From the NCBI RefSeq assembly GCF_022539405.1, contig NZ_CP054394.1, positions 3,200,733-3,264,732 on the forward strand: a stretch of 64,000 bases of DNA. The letters are read 5' to 3'. The number at the start of each line of letters is the position of its first letter. Position 1 is the first letter of the stretch. Position numbers and translations under genes: made by a program. The notes beneath the pieces were generated by a model. The model did no database searches. It was not told the DNA's origin and saw only the letters and a list, made by a program, of their open reading frames with translations. Below are positions 44,134-51,447 of this stretch, piece after piece. Source of the DNA: Natranaerofaba carboxydovora (lineage in GTDB: Bacteria > Bacillota > Natranaerobiia > Natranaerobiales > Natranaerofabaceae).

Positions 44134-44189
44134 ATAAAAATTATACACATTTTTTTAATTGATTTATAAGAAGTTTTTTTATTTCTTTT

Positions 44190-44235
44190 TTGACATATGA
44201 CAAAAAACTTGCTATTATAAATAATAAGCATATGC
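44190..44235 (+). promoter_or_regulatory. Promoter with paired CATATG boxes (copy A), facing the 3' end of the RACo-like gene
   Basis: TTGACA, 17 bases, TATTAT. CATATG boxes at 44194-44199 and 44229-44234 lie 35 bases apart. The same layout recurs at 48114. No gene follows on the plus strand, only an 11-codon frame that starts in the second box, so any transcript would be antisense to the gene ending at 44283. Confidence 0.65.
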
Positions 44236-44282
44236 TAGAAATAATTGATGAAAGGACCGCACTTTAAAACAAAGTCTTAGAT

Positions 44283-46037
44283 TTAAAAGTACATTGAATT
44301 CATAAAGGTGGTTTGAAAGTCGCTTTTTGAAGCAAGTTCTAAATGATCGATTTTGTCAACCAATTTCATTGCTTCTTCATAAAAATTTCTATTAACAAGT
44401 GCCATTTGACAGCCTGAGCCTGCAGCGTTTCCAACTGGAATAATCTTTTCTTCTGCTATATTTGGGATTAGACCCAAAATTTGTGTGCTTTTTACGTCTA
44501 CATAATTTCCAAATCCACCTGCTAGATATATATATTCTAGCTCTTCGTAACTTGTGTTTGCTTCATTTAATAATGTTTGTATCCCTGCTGCTACAGCTCC
44601 CTTTGCAAGTTGTACTTCTCTTATGTCTGCCTGAGTTAGAAGAATTTCCTTGTTACTGTGAGCTTCTTCAGGGAAGGCAAGGATAAATGACTTGGCTTTT
44701 TCATCTTCTTTTATGCGTTTTGCTAGCTCTGGGTCTTCTATTTCTTCTTGGGATACGATTTTTCCTTTTTTATCGACCACCCCTTTTCTGATCAAAATGG
44801 CCATTATGTCCATAAGTCCAGAACCGCAGATACCTTTTGGAGGTTTATTGCCTATAGTGGTGTATAATAGTTGGTTATCCTCGTATGTTACCCTTGATAT
44901 TGCTCCACTTGTTGCCTGCATACCATGGGAAATTTTTGCTCCTTCAAAAGCTGGGCCAGCAGCTGTAGAGCAGGCTATCATCTTTCCGTTTCCAGTAACT
45001 ACTAGTTCTCCGTTTGTTCCAAGATCTATTAAAAGTTCTTTTTTATTTTCATCTATTTGAGAAGCTAGGGCAGCTCCGATTGTATCTGCTCCTACAAAAC
45101 CCGCAATACTTGGTAGAAAAATTACTTTGCCACTTGGGTTTATGTCTATAGAAATATCTTTAGCTTTAGCTTCTATGCATTTTTGGGTAACTGGTAAATA
45201 TGGAGACTTTCCGAGTGTAGTAGGATCGAATCCCCAGAATAGATGGTTCATGGTAGTATTACCTACTAAAGAAAGATGATATATATCATCTTTATCAATT
45301 TCTCCTTTTTGACATAAATCTTGGATGATTTCATTGACTGTCTCTAATGCTTTCTTTTGTAGATCTTTACTGCCGCCTTCGTTTTCTATGATATAAGTTA
45401 TCCTACTTATAACATCTGCCCCGTAAGGGCTTTGTTTGTTCAGCTTAGAAGAGGTGCAAATTTTCTCTCCCTTAGATAGATCCCATAGGTATCCAGCAAC
45501 GGTTGTTGTACCAATGTCTATAGCTATACCGTAGACTACATTTCTGGTATCTCCAGGTTCGATATTTAGGACAGTTTCTTGTCTTTCCAGGGTTAGAGTT
45601 ATTTCGTCGAAGTTTTCTTTATATACATTACTAAGCTGCTTGTAATTATCATGTGAAAAAAGTATAGGGGTTTTGTATTCTTTGTTGATTGCTTTATCTA
45701 ATGCCTCAGATTTATAAGTTAAAGTTTCGGGTTTTATTAATTCTTTTTTAATTAGTGGATCAACTTTTAACTCCATCATGGAACCGTCTACAAGAATTGT
45801 TTCTTCTTCTGGTTTACTACTTACTAATTCTATAGTCATATCAGAATCAACCTGTGTTTGACATGCCAGTTTGTATACGGGTTCATTGTTTATCTTTACC
45901 AGGCATTTGCCGCAAGAACCTTTGCCTCCACAGGGTGAATCTATATAGATATTATTTTCAATTAAGAGTTCTAGTAAATTTTTCATTCCTTCGGATTCAA
46001 TTATTTTGTCCTCGTTTACGATTTTAACCTTTGGCAT
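44283..46037 (-). CDS. Corrinoid-activating ASKHA/RACo-like protein with N-terminal 2Fe-2S domain
   Basis: 584 aa. The N-terminal ferredoxin domain has Cys36, Cys42, Cys45 (CGGKGSCGKC) and Cys59. The large C-terminal part is the DUF4445/ASKHA ATPase type: AIDIGTTTVAGYLWDL, LVGNTTMNHLFWG, LIDLGTNGELVV and YLAGGFGNYVDV. Proteins of this layout (RACo, RamA-related) reduce inactive Co(II) corrinoid proteins at the cost of ATP. It lies 41 bases after an MttB-family methyltransferase gene, so it most likely reactivates that enzyme's corrinoid partner, whose gene is not in the window. Confidence 0.9.
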   Translation of the reverse strand: MPKVKIVNEDKIIESEGMKNLLELLIENNIYIDSPCGGKGSCGKCLVKINNEPVYKLACQTQVDSDMTIELVSSKPEEETILVDGSMMELKVDPLIKKELIKPETLTYKSEALDKAINKEYKTPILFSHDNYKQLSNVYKENFDEITLTLERQETVLNIEPGDTRNVVYGIAIDIGTTTVAGYLWDLSKGEKICTSSKLNKQSPYGADVISRITYIIENEGGSKDLQKKALETVNEIIQDLCQKGEIDKDDIYHLSLVGNTTMNHLFWGFDPTTLGKSPYLPVTQKCIEAKAKDISIDINPSGKVIFLPSIAGFVGADTIGAALASQIDENKKELLIDLGTNGELVVTGNGKMIACSTAAGPAFEGAKISHGMQATSGAISRVTYEDNQLLYTTIGNKPPKGICGSGLMDIMAILIRKGVVDKKGKIVSQEEIEDPELAKRIKEDEKAKSFILAFPEEAHSNKEILLTQADIREVQLAKGAVAAGIQTLLNEANTSYEELEYIYLAGGFGNYVDVKSTQILGLIPNIAEEKIIPVGNAAGSGCQMALVNRNFYEEAMKLVDKIDHLELASKSDFQTTFMNSMYF

Positions 46038-46078
46038 ATTAAAAACTCCTTTTGAAATGAAATTTTCTAACTTGCTTT

Positions 46079-47512
46079 CTAGCTTGCAGTAAGATTATCT
46101 TTTTCATCTAAACCAGCGTATTTCATAAGCTGTTTTTCTGTAGTGCTATCAAGGTAATTCTTATTTCTGTTTTCTTCTAGTCTTTCTTTTAACATCCTTT
46201 TTGCCACCTCTAATGATTCATTACTGCCCATATCAACCCACTTGCTGTAGGTGTGTCTATCAGAAACTTTAGGAAAATGAAACTCTTCTCTGAAATGATT
46301 AAAAGTGTGAATATTAGAAAGGAATTCTCCACAACATCCTACTTCTTTAATTACATCAAATGCTAACTTCTCTTCATCGATATTAAGACCTTTTTTAATA
46401 TATTTCATGGTACCGCATAAATCTTCGTCAAATATGAATTTTTCATAACTCATAGCATTATAAAACTGCAAACTACCTGCAGCATGCAAAATAAAATCAG
46501 TGTCAGCAGCTACAGTGCCTAAAAGTGTCATTCCAGATTCTTGACTTGACTGGTTATCGTGAATTTTTGCATCGGTAACACTACCGCCGCCCCCTCGGAC
46601 AGGTAAATTATACTCCCTTGCGAGCTGTGCACTAGCCGTAGCAAATAGGACCGTTTCACCTCCGCCTACAGATAATTCTCCATCCTGCATATCCGTTACA
46701 GCTGAAGCACCTCCATATATAACCGGGTTTCCGGGATTTATTAATTGTGAAAAGACAATTCCAGCTAGAACTTCTGCATTCTGAAGTGCTAGAGCTCCTG
46801 CTAGTGTTGCCGGAGCAGTTGCCCCTGCCATTGTAATTGAAGAAATTATTAGAGGCTGAGATACTTTGCTGTACTCTATCATAGATTCAAGGGATGTTTT
46901 GGAATAAGCTAGAGGACTGTTAGCGTTTATTAAGTTTACCATTACCGGTTTGTTTGCCACGAAATCTTCGCCAAAAACGATTTCTGCCATTTTAATAGAG
47001 TCTTTTGCACCTCTAGCCCCATCAGAACTTCCCATGAAAGGTTTGTCGGAATGTCTTAACAACTCAAGGATCCCTACCTTATGTTTAATATCAGCAGGGA
47101 CATCTTTCATATCTAGCAAAATACCACCTGAAAAATCAATATGAGGACTGCTTCCTGTTAAAATGGCAAAATTTCTAAAATCTGAAAGGGTGGCTTGCCT
47201 ATTACACCCTTCTTCTACTATGAATGGAGAACCATAACCGGGAGCAAAGCTGATATATCCCCTGCCTATAGGTATGTTTTTTTCTGGATTCATAGCTTTT
47301 ACTGTGAAAAAAGATGGAGCTTTGCTTACATACTCATCAACTTGTTCTTCGGTGAAAAAAACTTTGCCATTATCCACCTTGAAACCGGCTTTTTTAAATA
47401 AATCCAAAGCGTAATCATAATGAAACCCAATCCCTACTTCGTTTAATATTTTTAAAGAAGTAGAATTGATTTTCTTTAATTCTTCTTCAGATAAAACCGC
47501 TGCTTTATGCAT
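46079..47512 (-). CDS. MttB-superfamily methyltransferase (non-pyrrolysine)
   Basis: 477 aa, a full-length trimethylamine methyltransferase family protein (FAPGYGSPFIVEEGCNRQATL, FSGGILLDMKDV, GGGETVLFATASAQLAREY, GGGGSVTDAKIHDNQSSQESG). No in-frame amber codon interrupts it, so it belongs to the MtgB-like members that use betaine or other quaternary amines instead of pyrrolysine-dependent TMA. It should pass a methyl group to a corrinoid protein. The ATG follows GGGAGGGG. A CsoR-type palindrome lies 17 bases upstream. Confidence 0.9.
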   Translation of the reverse strand: MHKAAVLSEEELKKINSTSLKILNEVGIGFHYDYALDLFKKAGFKVDNGKVFFTEEQVDEYVSKAPSFFTVKAMNPEKNIPIGRGYISFAPGYGSPFIVEEGCNRQATLSDFRNFAILTGSSPHIDFSGGILLDMKDVPADIKHKVGILELLRHSDKPFMGSSDGARGAKDSIKMAEIVFGEDFVANKPVMVNLINANSPLAYSKTSLESMIEYSKVSQPLIISSITMAGATAPATLAGALALQNAEVLAGIVFSQLINPGNPVIYGGASAVTDMQDGELSVGGGETVLFATASAQLAREYNLPVRGGGGSVTDAKIHDNQSSQESGMTLLGTVAADTDFILHAAGSLQFYNAMSYEKFIFDEDLCGTMKYIKKGLNIDEEKLAFDVIKEVGCCGEFLSNIHTFNHFREEFHFPKVSDRHTYSKWVDMGSNESLEVAKRMLKERLEENRNKNYLDSTTEKQLMKYAGLDEKDNLTAS

Positions 47513-47529
47513 AATCTTTCCCCTCCCTT

Positions 47530-47548
47530 GTATACCCCTTAGGGGTAT
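47530..47548. promoter_or_regulatory. CsoR-type operator upstream of the MttB-like gene
   Basis: TATACCCCTTAGGGGTATA, an almost perfect inverted repeat of the TACCCC/GGGGTA type that CsoR-family repressors bind. On the minus strand it lies just downstream of a TTGACA-17-TAAACT promoter (about 47565-47593) and before the ribosome site of the methyltransferase gene. Confidence 0.75.
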
Positions 47549-47623
47549 AGGGTTAATTTCAGTTTAAAGTATGACTTAATAGTTGTCAATATTTCAACAA
47601 TTTTTGTGAAATATTTTTGCGAA

Positions 47624-48004
47624 CTAGGTGACCATTTTATTTGATTGTTTAAGATAATCCTTTATAGCTTCATGCAGAGCTTTTGCTCCTAGAATTGAAC
47701 AGTGCAGCTTGGGCTTTGGTAGTCCTCCGAGGGAATCAATGATATTTTTACTAGAGATTAGCAAAGCTTCGTTTAGTTTTTTTCCTTTTGCTAGTTCTGT
47801 TGTTATACTGCTTGTAGCAATAGCTGCCGGACAACCAAAAACTTCAAACTTTATATCATCTATGCAGTTGTCTTTTACTTTAATATAAATACGCAAGAAA
47901 TCTCCACAGGAGGGGTCACCTATAGCTGCTACGCCATCAGGAATGTCGATGCTTCCTGCATTTCTTGGATTTGAAAAATGCTCGATTACTTTTTCACTGT
48001 ACAT
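47624..48004 (-). CDS. IscU/NifU-like Fe-S cluster scaffold
   Basis: 126 aa. The three cluster cysteines are Cys33 (GDPSCGDFL), Cys58 (FGCPAAIATSS) and Cys102 (KLHCSILGAKAL), with the usual Asp two residues after the first Cys position. The N-terminus MYSEKVIEHFSNPRNAG is diagnostic. It assembles Fe-S clusters from iron and sulfide delivered by a cysteine desulfurase, for which no gene is seen nearby. Its own leader lies between it and the divergent promoter at 48114. Confidence 0.93.
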   Translation of the reverse strand: MYSEKVIEHFSNPRNAGSIDIPDGVAAIGDPSCGDFLRIYIKVKDNCIDDIKFEVFGCPAAIATSSITTELAKGKKLNEALLISSKNIIDSLGGLPKPKLHCSILGAKALHEAIKDYLKQSNKMVT

Positions 48005-48113
48005 GCTAACAACTCCTCTAAATATTTCTTGTTATTATAAGTGTAACTCTGTAAATCGTTGGAGTCAATTTATCTTATTGTGAATTAAGTAAAGCTATTT
48101 AGGCTGCCCGAAA

Positions 48114-48158
48114 TTGACATATGCTAATATCTTTGGTATCATCGGTAATAAGCATATG
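48114..48158 (+). promoter_or_regulatory. Promoter with paired CATATG boxes (copy B)
   Basis: TTGACA, 17 bases, TATCAT, with CATATG boxes at 48118-48123 and 48153-48158. Box spacing (35 bases), the -35 and the tract TAATAAGCATATG are the same as at 44190. An ATG in the second box opens a 22-codon frame that stops at 48224. Confidence 0.7.
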
Positions 48159-48174
48159 ACAAAAAAGAAATACC

Positions 48175-48414
48175 TTGAAAAACAGAAGTCACAAGCCAGG
48201 ATTTTTGCCAAAGTTTTTGGCTGAACAAGGAGTTGAATGTGTCATTTCAGGAGGCATGGGAGAAAGAGCAAGACAGCTTTTTGCATCTAAAGGAATCGAT
48301 ACATTAGTAGGAATAGAGGGTGAAGTAGAGGCAGTCATAAATGACTATATGGATGGGAAACTTTCTGGTAATTGTTCATATTGTGAGCACGATGGTCCGA
48401 ATTGTGGGCATTAA
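48175..48414 (+). pseudogene. NifX/NafY-type (dinitrogenase FeMo-cofactor family) C-terminal remnant
   Basis: Up to 79 aa from a TTG with no ribosome binding site. It matches only the second half of the family: HKPGFLPKFLAEQGVECVIS, GGMGERARQLF, IDTLVGIEGEVEAVINDYMDG and a Cys/His-rich end (CSYCEHDGPNCGH). The first 45-50 residues of such proteins are absent; an in-frame stop lies at 48157. The promoter and a short foreign frame (from 48156) are fused to it. It is probably a deletion chimera, although expression of a short protein cannot be excluded. Confidence 0.6.
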
Positions 48415-48466
48415 AAACTGAATATCAATTAAATAATAATAATAAAGGTCATAACAATAATATTAT

Positions 48467-48504
48467 CCCCCTGGCATATAAAAGTGCTAAATGGGGGTTT
48501 TTTT
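48467..48504 (+). terminator. Intrinsic terminator
   Basis: CCCCC/GGGGG stem, extended inside by TGGCA/TGCTA, followed by TTTTTTT. Confidence 0.82.
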
Positions 48505-48534
48505 ATCACTTTTTCTTATAAATTTGATTGACAT

Positions 48535-48576
48535 TGACTGATTTTTACATTACCATATAAATACCCCTGTGAGGTA
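48535..48576 (+). promoter_or_regulatory. Promoter with overlapping CsoR-type operator, before the structured leader
   Basis: TTGACT, 16 bases, TATAAA, with TACCCCTGTGAGGTA at 48562-48576, an operator-like repeat with one mismatch to the 47530 site. It covers the expected start site, which would suit autorepression of the regulator at 48940. Confidence 0.6.
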
Positions 48577-48703
48577 TATAGGGGATTGTGTTTGAAAATT
48601 AAAAGATAAAAGTGAAAAATGACAGTTTATTATTGGTTTTATGGGAGGTATTTTTGGAATTTAATTTAAGCGATCATAAACTAAAAAGACAGGAGGTGAA
48701 AAC

Positions 48704-48931
48704 CCTGAGTTACTAAAATTCTTTTACTGCGATAGGTTAATACCTTGGGAAGGAAAGGCCTATCGCACCCGCCGTCCCTAACAGGGAGTCGCCGGTCTGT
48801 CTTCTACTTTAGGTAGATGACCCTATACTGGCGAAACAGAGTGAAAATCTCTGCGGTAAGTCGCCTTTTCTTGGTTCGGCGGCGGATCATTAAGCGCAAC
48901 GTTTAGATTTGTGCATATTTTAGTAACCAGG
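48704..48931 (+). ncRNA. Structured leader RNA of about 228 nt upstream of the CsoR-like gene, family not recognised
   Basis: CCTG-A-GTTACTAAAAT at 48704-48719 pairs with ATTTTAGTAACCAGG at 48917-48931, a 15-bp closing stem with one bulged A. Inside are GCGATAGG/CCTATCGC, CGCCGG/CTGGCG around a TCTAC/GTAGA hairpin, GTCCC/GGGAG-like and ACAGAG/CTCTG hairpins within GGCGA/TCGCC. The 3' strand of the closing stem contains the only ribosome-site-like AGG of the gene. It differs from the riboswitch classes I can recall (B12, M-box, Mn, NiCo, c-di-AMP, fluoride). Confidence 0.78.
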
Positions 48932-48939
48932 TATTTAGT

Positions 48940-49203
48940 GTGAAAGATCAAAAAACTTTAATACTAAATAGGCTCAAAAGAATAGAGGGGCAGATCAAAG
49001 GCATAAGGAAGATGGTGGAAGAGGATAAGTGCTGTACAAATATTTTAATGCAGACAAATGCAGTTAGATCAGCTGTAAACAATGTAGGAACAATAATTCT
49101 TGAACATCATTTAAAAGAATGTCTAAGTGAAGTGAATGATAATAAAAATCAGGCCGAATCTATTAAAGAATTAAGTGAACTAATTTCTAAATATGCTAAA
49201 TAA
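48940..49203 (+). CDS. CsoR/RcnR (DUF156) family metal-responsive regulator
   Basis: 87 aa, GTG start. RLKRIEGQIKGIRKMVEE and the fold-wide LMQTNAVRSAVNNVG are typical. The copper-sensor triad Cys-His-Cys is present as Cys32, His57 and Cys61 with the spacing of CsoR (25 and 4 residues). There is an extra Cys31. The neighbours are not copper export genes but a flavoprotein, so the inducer may differ. The start codon lies 8 bases after the closing stem of the leader RNA, so translation is probably controlled by RNA folding. Confidence 0.92.
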   Translation: MKDQKTLILNRLKRIEGQIKGIRKMVEEDKCCTNILMQTNAVRSAVNNVGTIILEHHLKECLSEVNDNKNQAESIKELSELISKYAK

Positions 49204-49340
49204 ATATAAAAGGTTCAAAAAATATCCTGTACATTTACAATCGAGATATATCGGGGTATATGATAAATTTTTTAAATTGATTAAAGGGATATATTGTGAT
49301 AAATTAAAATTAACTTTGCTAAGCCTAAGGGGGCTTTTTT

Positions 49341-50981
49341 TTGATAAGTAACTATATTAAACAAATTGAAGAACCTGCAGTAGTTATCGGCAGCGGTCTT
49401 GCCGGGATTATTGCTGCTATAAAATTATCTAAAATGAATAAAGAAGCGGCCGTTATAACAAAAAAAGGACCTGGAAAAGCGACTTGTACCTCCTTTTCGA
49501 TGGGTATTTTTACGTCTGCCGGAGGTAGTGAATTTGATGAAAAAGATCATTATAAAATGAGTTTTGAGGCGGGTGAAGGGGTTAATCAACAGGATATATT
49601 AAAACAAATGGTGGAAGAATCTCCTGAGGCATTTGAATTTTTGTCCAAAGAGTTAGGTATAGTGCTAAATAACACCGAAAGGGGCTTTCAGGTAAAAAAA
49701 GGGGAAAGACCCATTCCAGGATCTAATCTGATGGATGAATTGACAGCTATTGCAAAAAAATTAGGAGTTAGATTTTATAGCTTTCACCTTCCTGTAGAAT
49801 TAATTAAAGATGGTGACAAATGCCAGGGTGTTTTGGCATTAGATGATAATAATGACCTTGTGTACTTCAAATCAAAGACAGTGCTTTTGGCTACAGGAGG
49901 ATTTGCAGGGTCTTTTATGAAAAATGATAATCCACCAGCCATGAGAGGAGAAGGTTTAGTACTTGCTTATAGGGCTGGAGCCAGATTGAAGGACTTGGAA
50001 TTTATACAATTTTACCCAATAGGTTTTAGAGATAAAAGGCTTCCTGGATTTATAGCTCCTATATTTTATCCAAAGAGTACTAAGCTAGTTAATGATGAAG
50101 GAGAAGATTTACTTAAAAAGCACCTAGGGGAAGGTTGGAATGCTAATACAGCTTGTCTTAGCGAAAGAGACAAACTTGGTAGAAAGCTAGAAGAAGAATG
50201 GCAGGCTGGAAGCCAAGTTTGGATGGATATGACGTCATGCCCTAAAGAAGAATGGGAGGGACTTAATTCTCTTCCACTGTATGAGAGGATAAGCTTTAAT
50301 TTTGAAGAGAAGCCTTTCTTGATAGGACCGGCGGCTCACTTTACCATGGGTGGAATAGCATTAGATGAAAAACTAGAAACAGGTGTTAAGGGGCTTTATG
50401 CTGCAGGAGAAGTGGTTGGAGGAATTCATGGCGCTAATCGTCTTGGGGGGAATGCCCTGACTGAAGCTCTTACTTTTGGTATAAAATGTGCCTTAAAAAT
50501 GGAGAAGAGATTAACTGATGGTGAAGAACTTAAAGATGTTGAACTATCAAATATCGAATATCAAAATCCTTTGATTAAAATATTGAATATAAGTAATAAT
50601 TTAACTAAATCAAATAAAGAAGGTTTATTAGCTAATGAGGAAAATAGTAATGAAAATGTAAAAATTATAGATCGAAAATTAAAAGAACTGCACTGGGAAG
50701 CTCTCTCGCCTATAAGGGAAGAGGCCACCATGAAAGAGGGTTATAAAGAAGGTGAAAAAATAAGAGACAAAATCCTAAATCTCTGTAAATTAGCAGGAGA
50801 AGGTAAGGTAAGAAAGAAAGATTTGAAAGACCTTGTGACATGTGAAATGAGTTCAAAATTATTTCAATTGACTGTTAGGTCAGCACTTCAAAGACAAGAA
50901 AGTCGCGGTAGTCATTACCGTAAGGATTATCCAAATAAAGATGATGATAACTTTACTAAGAGTTTTTATCATCCACAGTAA
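49341..50981 (+). CDS. FAD-dependent oxidoreductase, fumarate reductase/aspartate oxidase flavoprotein type
   Basis: 546 aa, TTG start after a purine-rich GGGGGC. N-terminal dinucleotide motif VIGSGLAGIIAAIKLS, then the family core LLATGGFAGSF, HFTMGGIALDE and GLYAAGEVVGGIHGANRLGGNAL. No flavocytochrome haem motifs and no separate Fe-S subunit gene are present. The C-terminal domain is of the succinate dehydrogenase type. The substrate is not evident; it may share control with the CsoR-like gene 137 bases upstream. Confidence 0.88.
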   Translation: MISNYIKQIEEPAVVIGSGLAGIIAAIKLSKMNKEAAVITKKGPGKATCTSFSMGIFTSAGGSEFDEKDHYKMSFEAGEGVNQQDILKQMVEESPEAFEFLSKELGIVLNNTERGFQVKKGERPIPGSNLMDELTAIAKKLGVRFYSFHLPVELIKDGDKCQGVLALDDNNDLVYFKSKTVLLATGGFAGSFMKNDNPPAMRGEGLVLAYRAGARLKDLEFIQFYPIGFRDKRLPGFIAPIFYPKSTKLVNDEGEDLLKKHLGEGWNANTACLSERDKLGRKLEEEWQAGSQVWMDMTSCPKEEWEGLNSLPLYERISFNFEEKPFLIGPAAHFTMGGIALDEKLETGVKGLYAAGEVVGGIHGANRLGGNALTEALTFGIKCALKMEKRLTDGEELKDVELSNIEYQNPLIKILNISNNLTKSNKEGLLANEENSNENVKIIDRKLKELHWEALSPIREEATMKEGYKEGEKIRDKILNLCKLAGEGKVRKKDLKDLVTCEMSSKLFQLTVRSALQRQESRGSHYRKDYPNKDDDNFTKSFYHPQ

Positions 50982-51118
50982 TATTATTTAGCTCTTTTAA
51001 AGTATTTCTGAAATCGCAGGAGGAAATTATTTTTTTAACGAGAATATAACAAACTAGCTTATTAATAAGAATGAAGTAAACATGTAATCTGAACAAAAAT
51101 TAAATATATATATGAATT

Positions 51119-51281
51119 AGGTGCCTTATTTATAAGGTTAAAAGGGAAGTCGGTGAAAATTCGACGCGGTCCCGCCACTGTAAAGGGGAGATTATTTTCA
51201 CATAGGCCACTGGAGAAAGGTGAACTTCTCTGGGAAGGCGAAAATAATTGATGAACCTGAGCCAGGAGACCTGCCTGATTT
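51119..51281 (+). promoter_or_regulatory. Cobalamin (B12) riboswitch
   Basis: Conserved pieces in order: AGGTGCC, AAAAGGGAAGTCGGTGAAA, TCGACGCGGTCCCGCCACTG (B12 box core GCCACTG at 51174), the TGGGAAGGCGAAAAT region and the end GATGAACCTGAGCCAGGAGA. It sits in the leader of the membrane protein gene at 51448. Confidence 0.95.
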
Positions 51282-51295
51282 GTTTTTACCTTTGA

Positions 51296-51391
51296 TCTAC
51301 GATGGATAGGGAGGTAAAGTTTCGCTAAGATATCTTTATAATACTAGTATCACTTTACTGTTGGTTCCTACTCCCTTTCAAAGGGAGTTTT
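51296..51391 (+). terminator. Expression platform of the B12 riboswitch: terminator and antiterminator
   Basis: ACTCCCTTT/AAAGGGAGT with TTTTTTAA at 51369-51391 is an intrinsic terminator. Upstream AGGGAGGTAAAGT (from 51308) can pair with ACTTTAC and CTCCCT further on, giving a competing antiterminator. B12 binding should therefore stop transcription. Confidence 0.78.
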
Positions 51392-51447
51392 TTAATTTAG
51401 ACGATGAATATGATGATGAAGTTTAGTGATTATGGAGTTGACAAACA

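Noticed and set aside
46079..47512. Pyrrolysine-dependent trimethylamine methyltransferase
   Set aside because: The gene is full length without an in-frame TAG and no pyl genes are seen.
49240..49265. Third CsoR-type operator before the flavoprotein
   Set aside because: Only one half-site (GGGGTAT) is recognisable, so it does not meet the inverted-repeat criterion.
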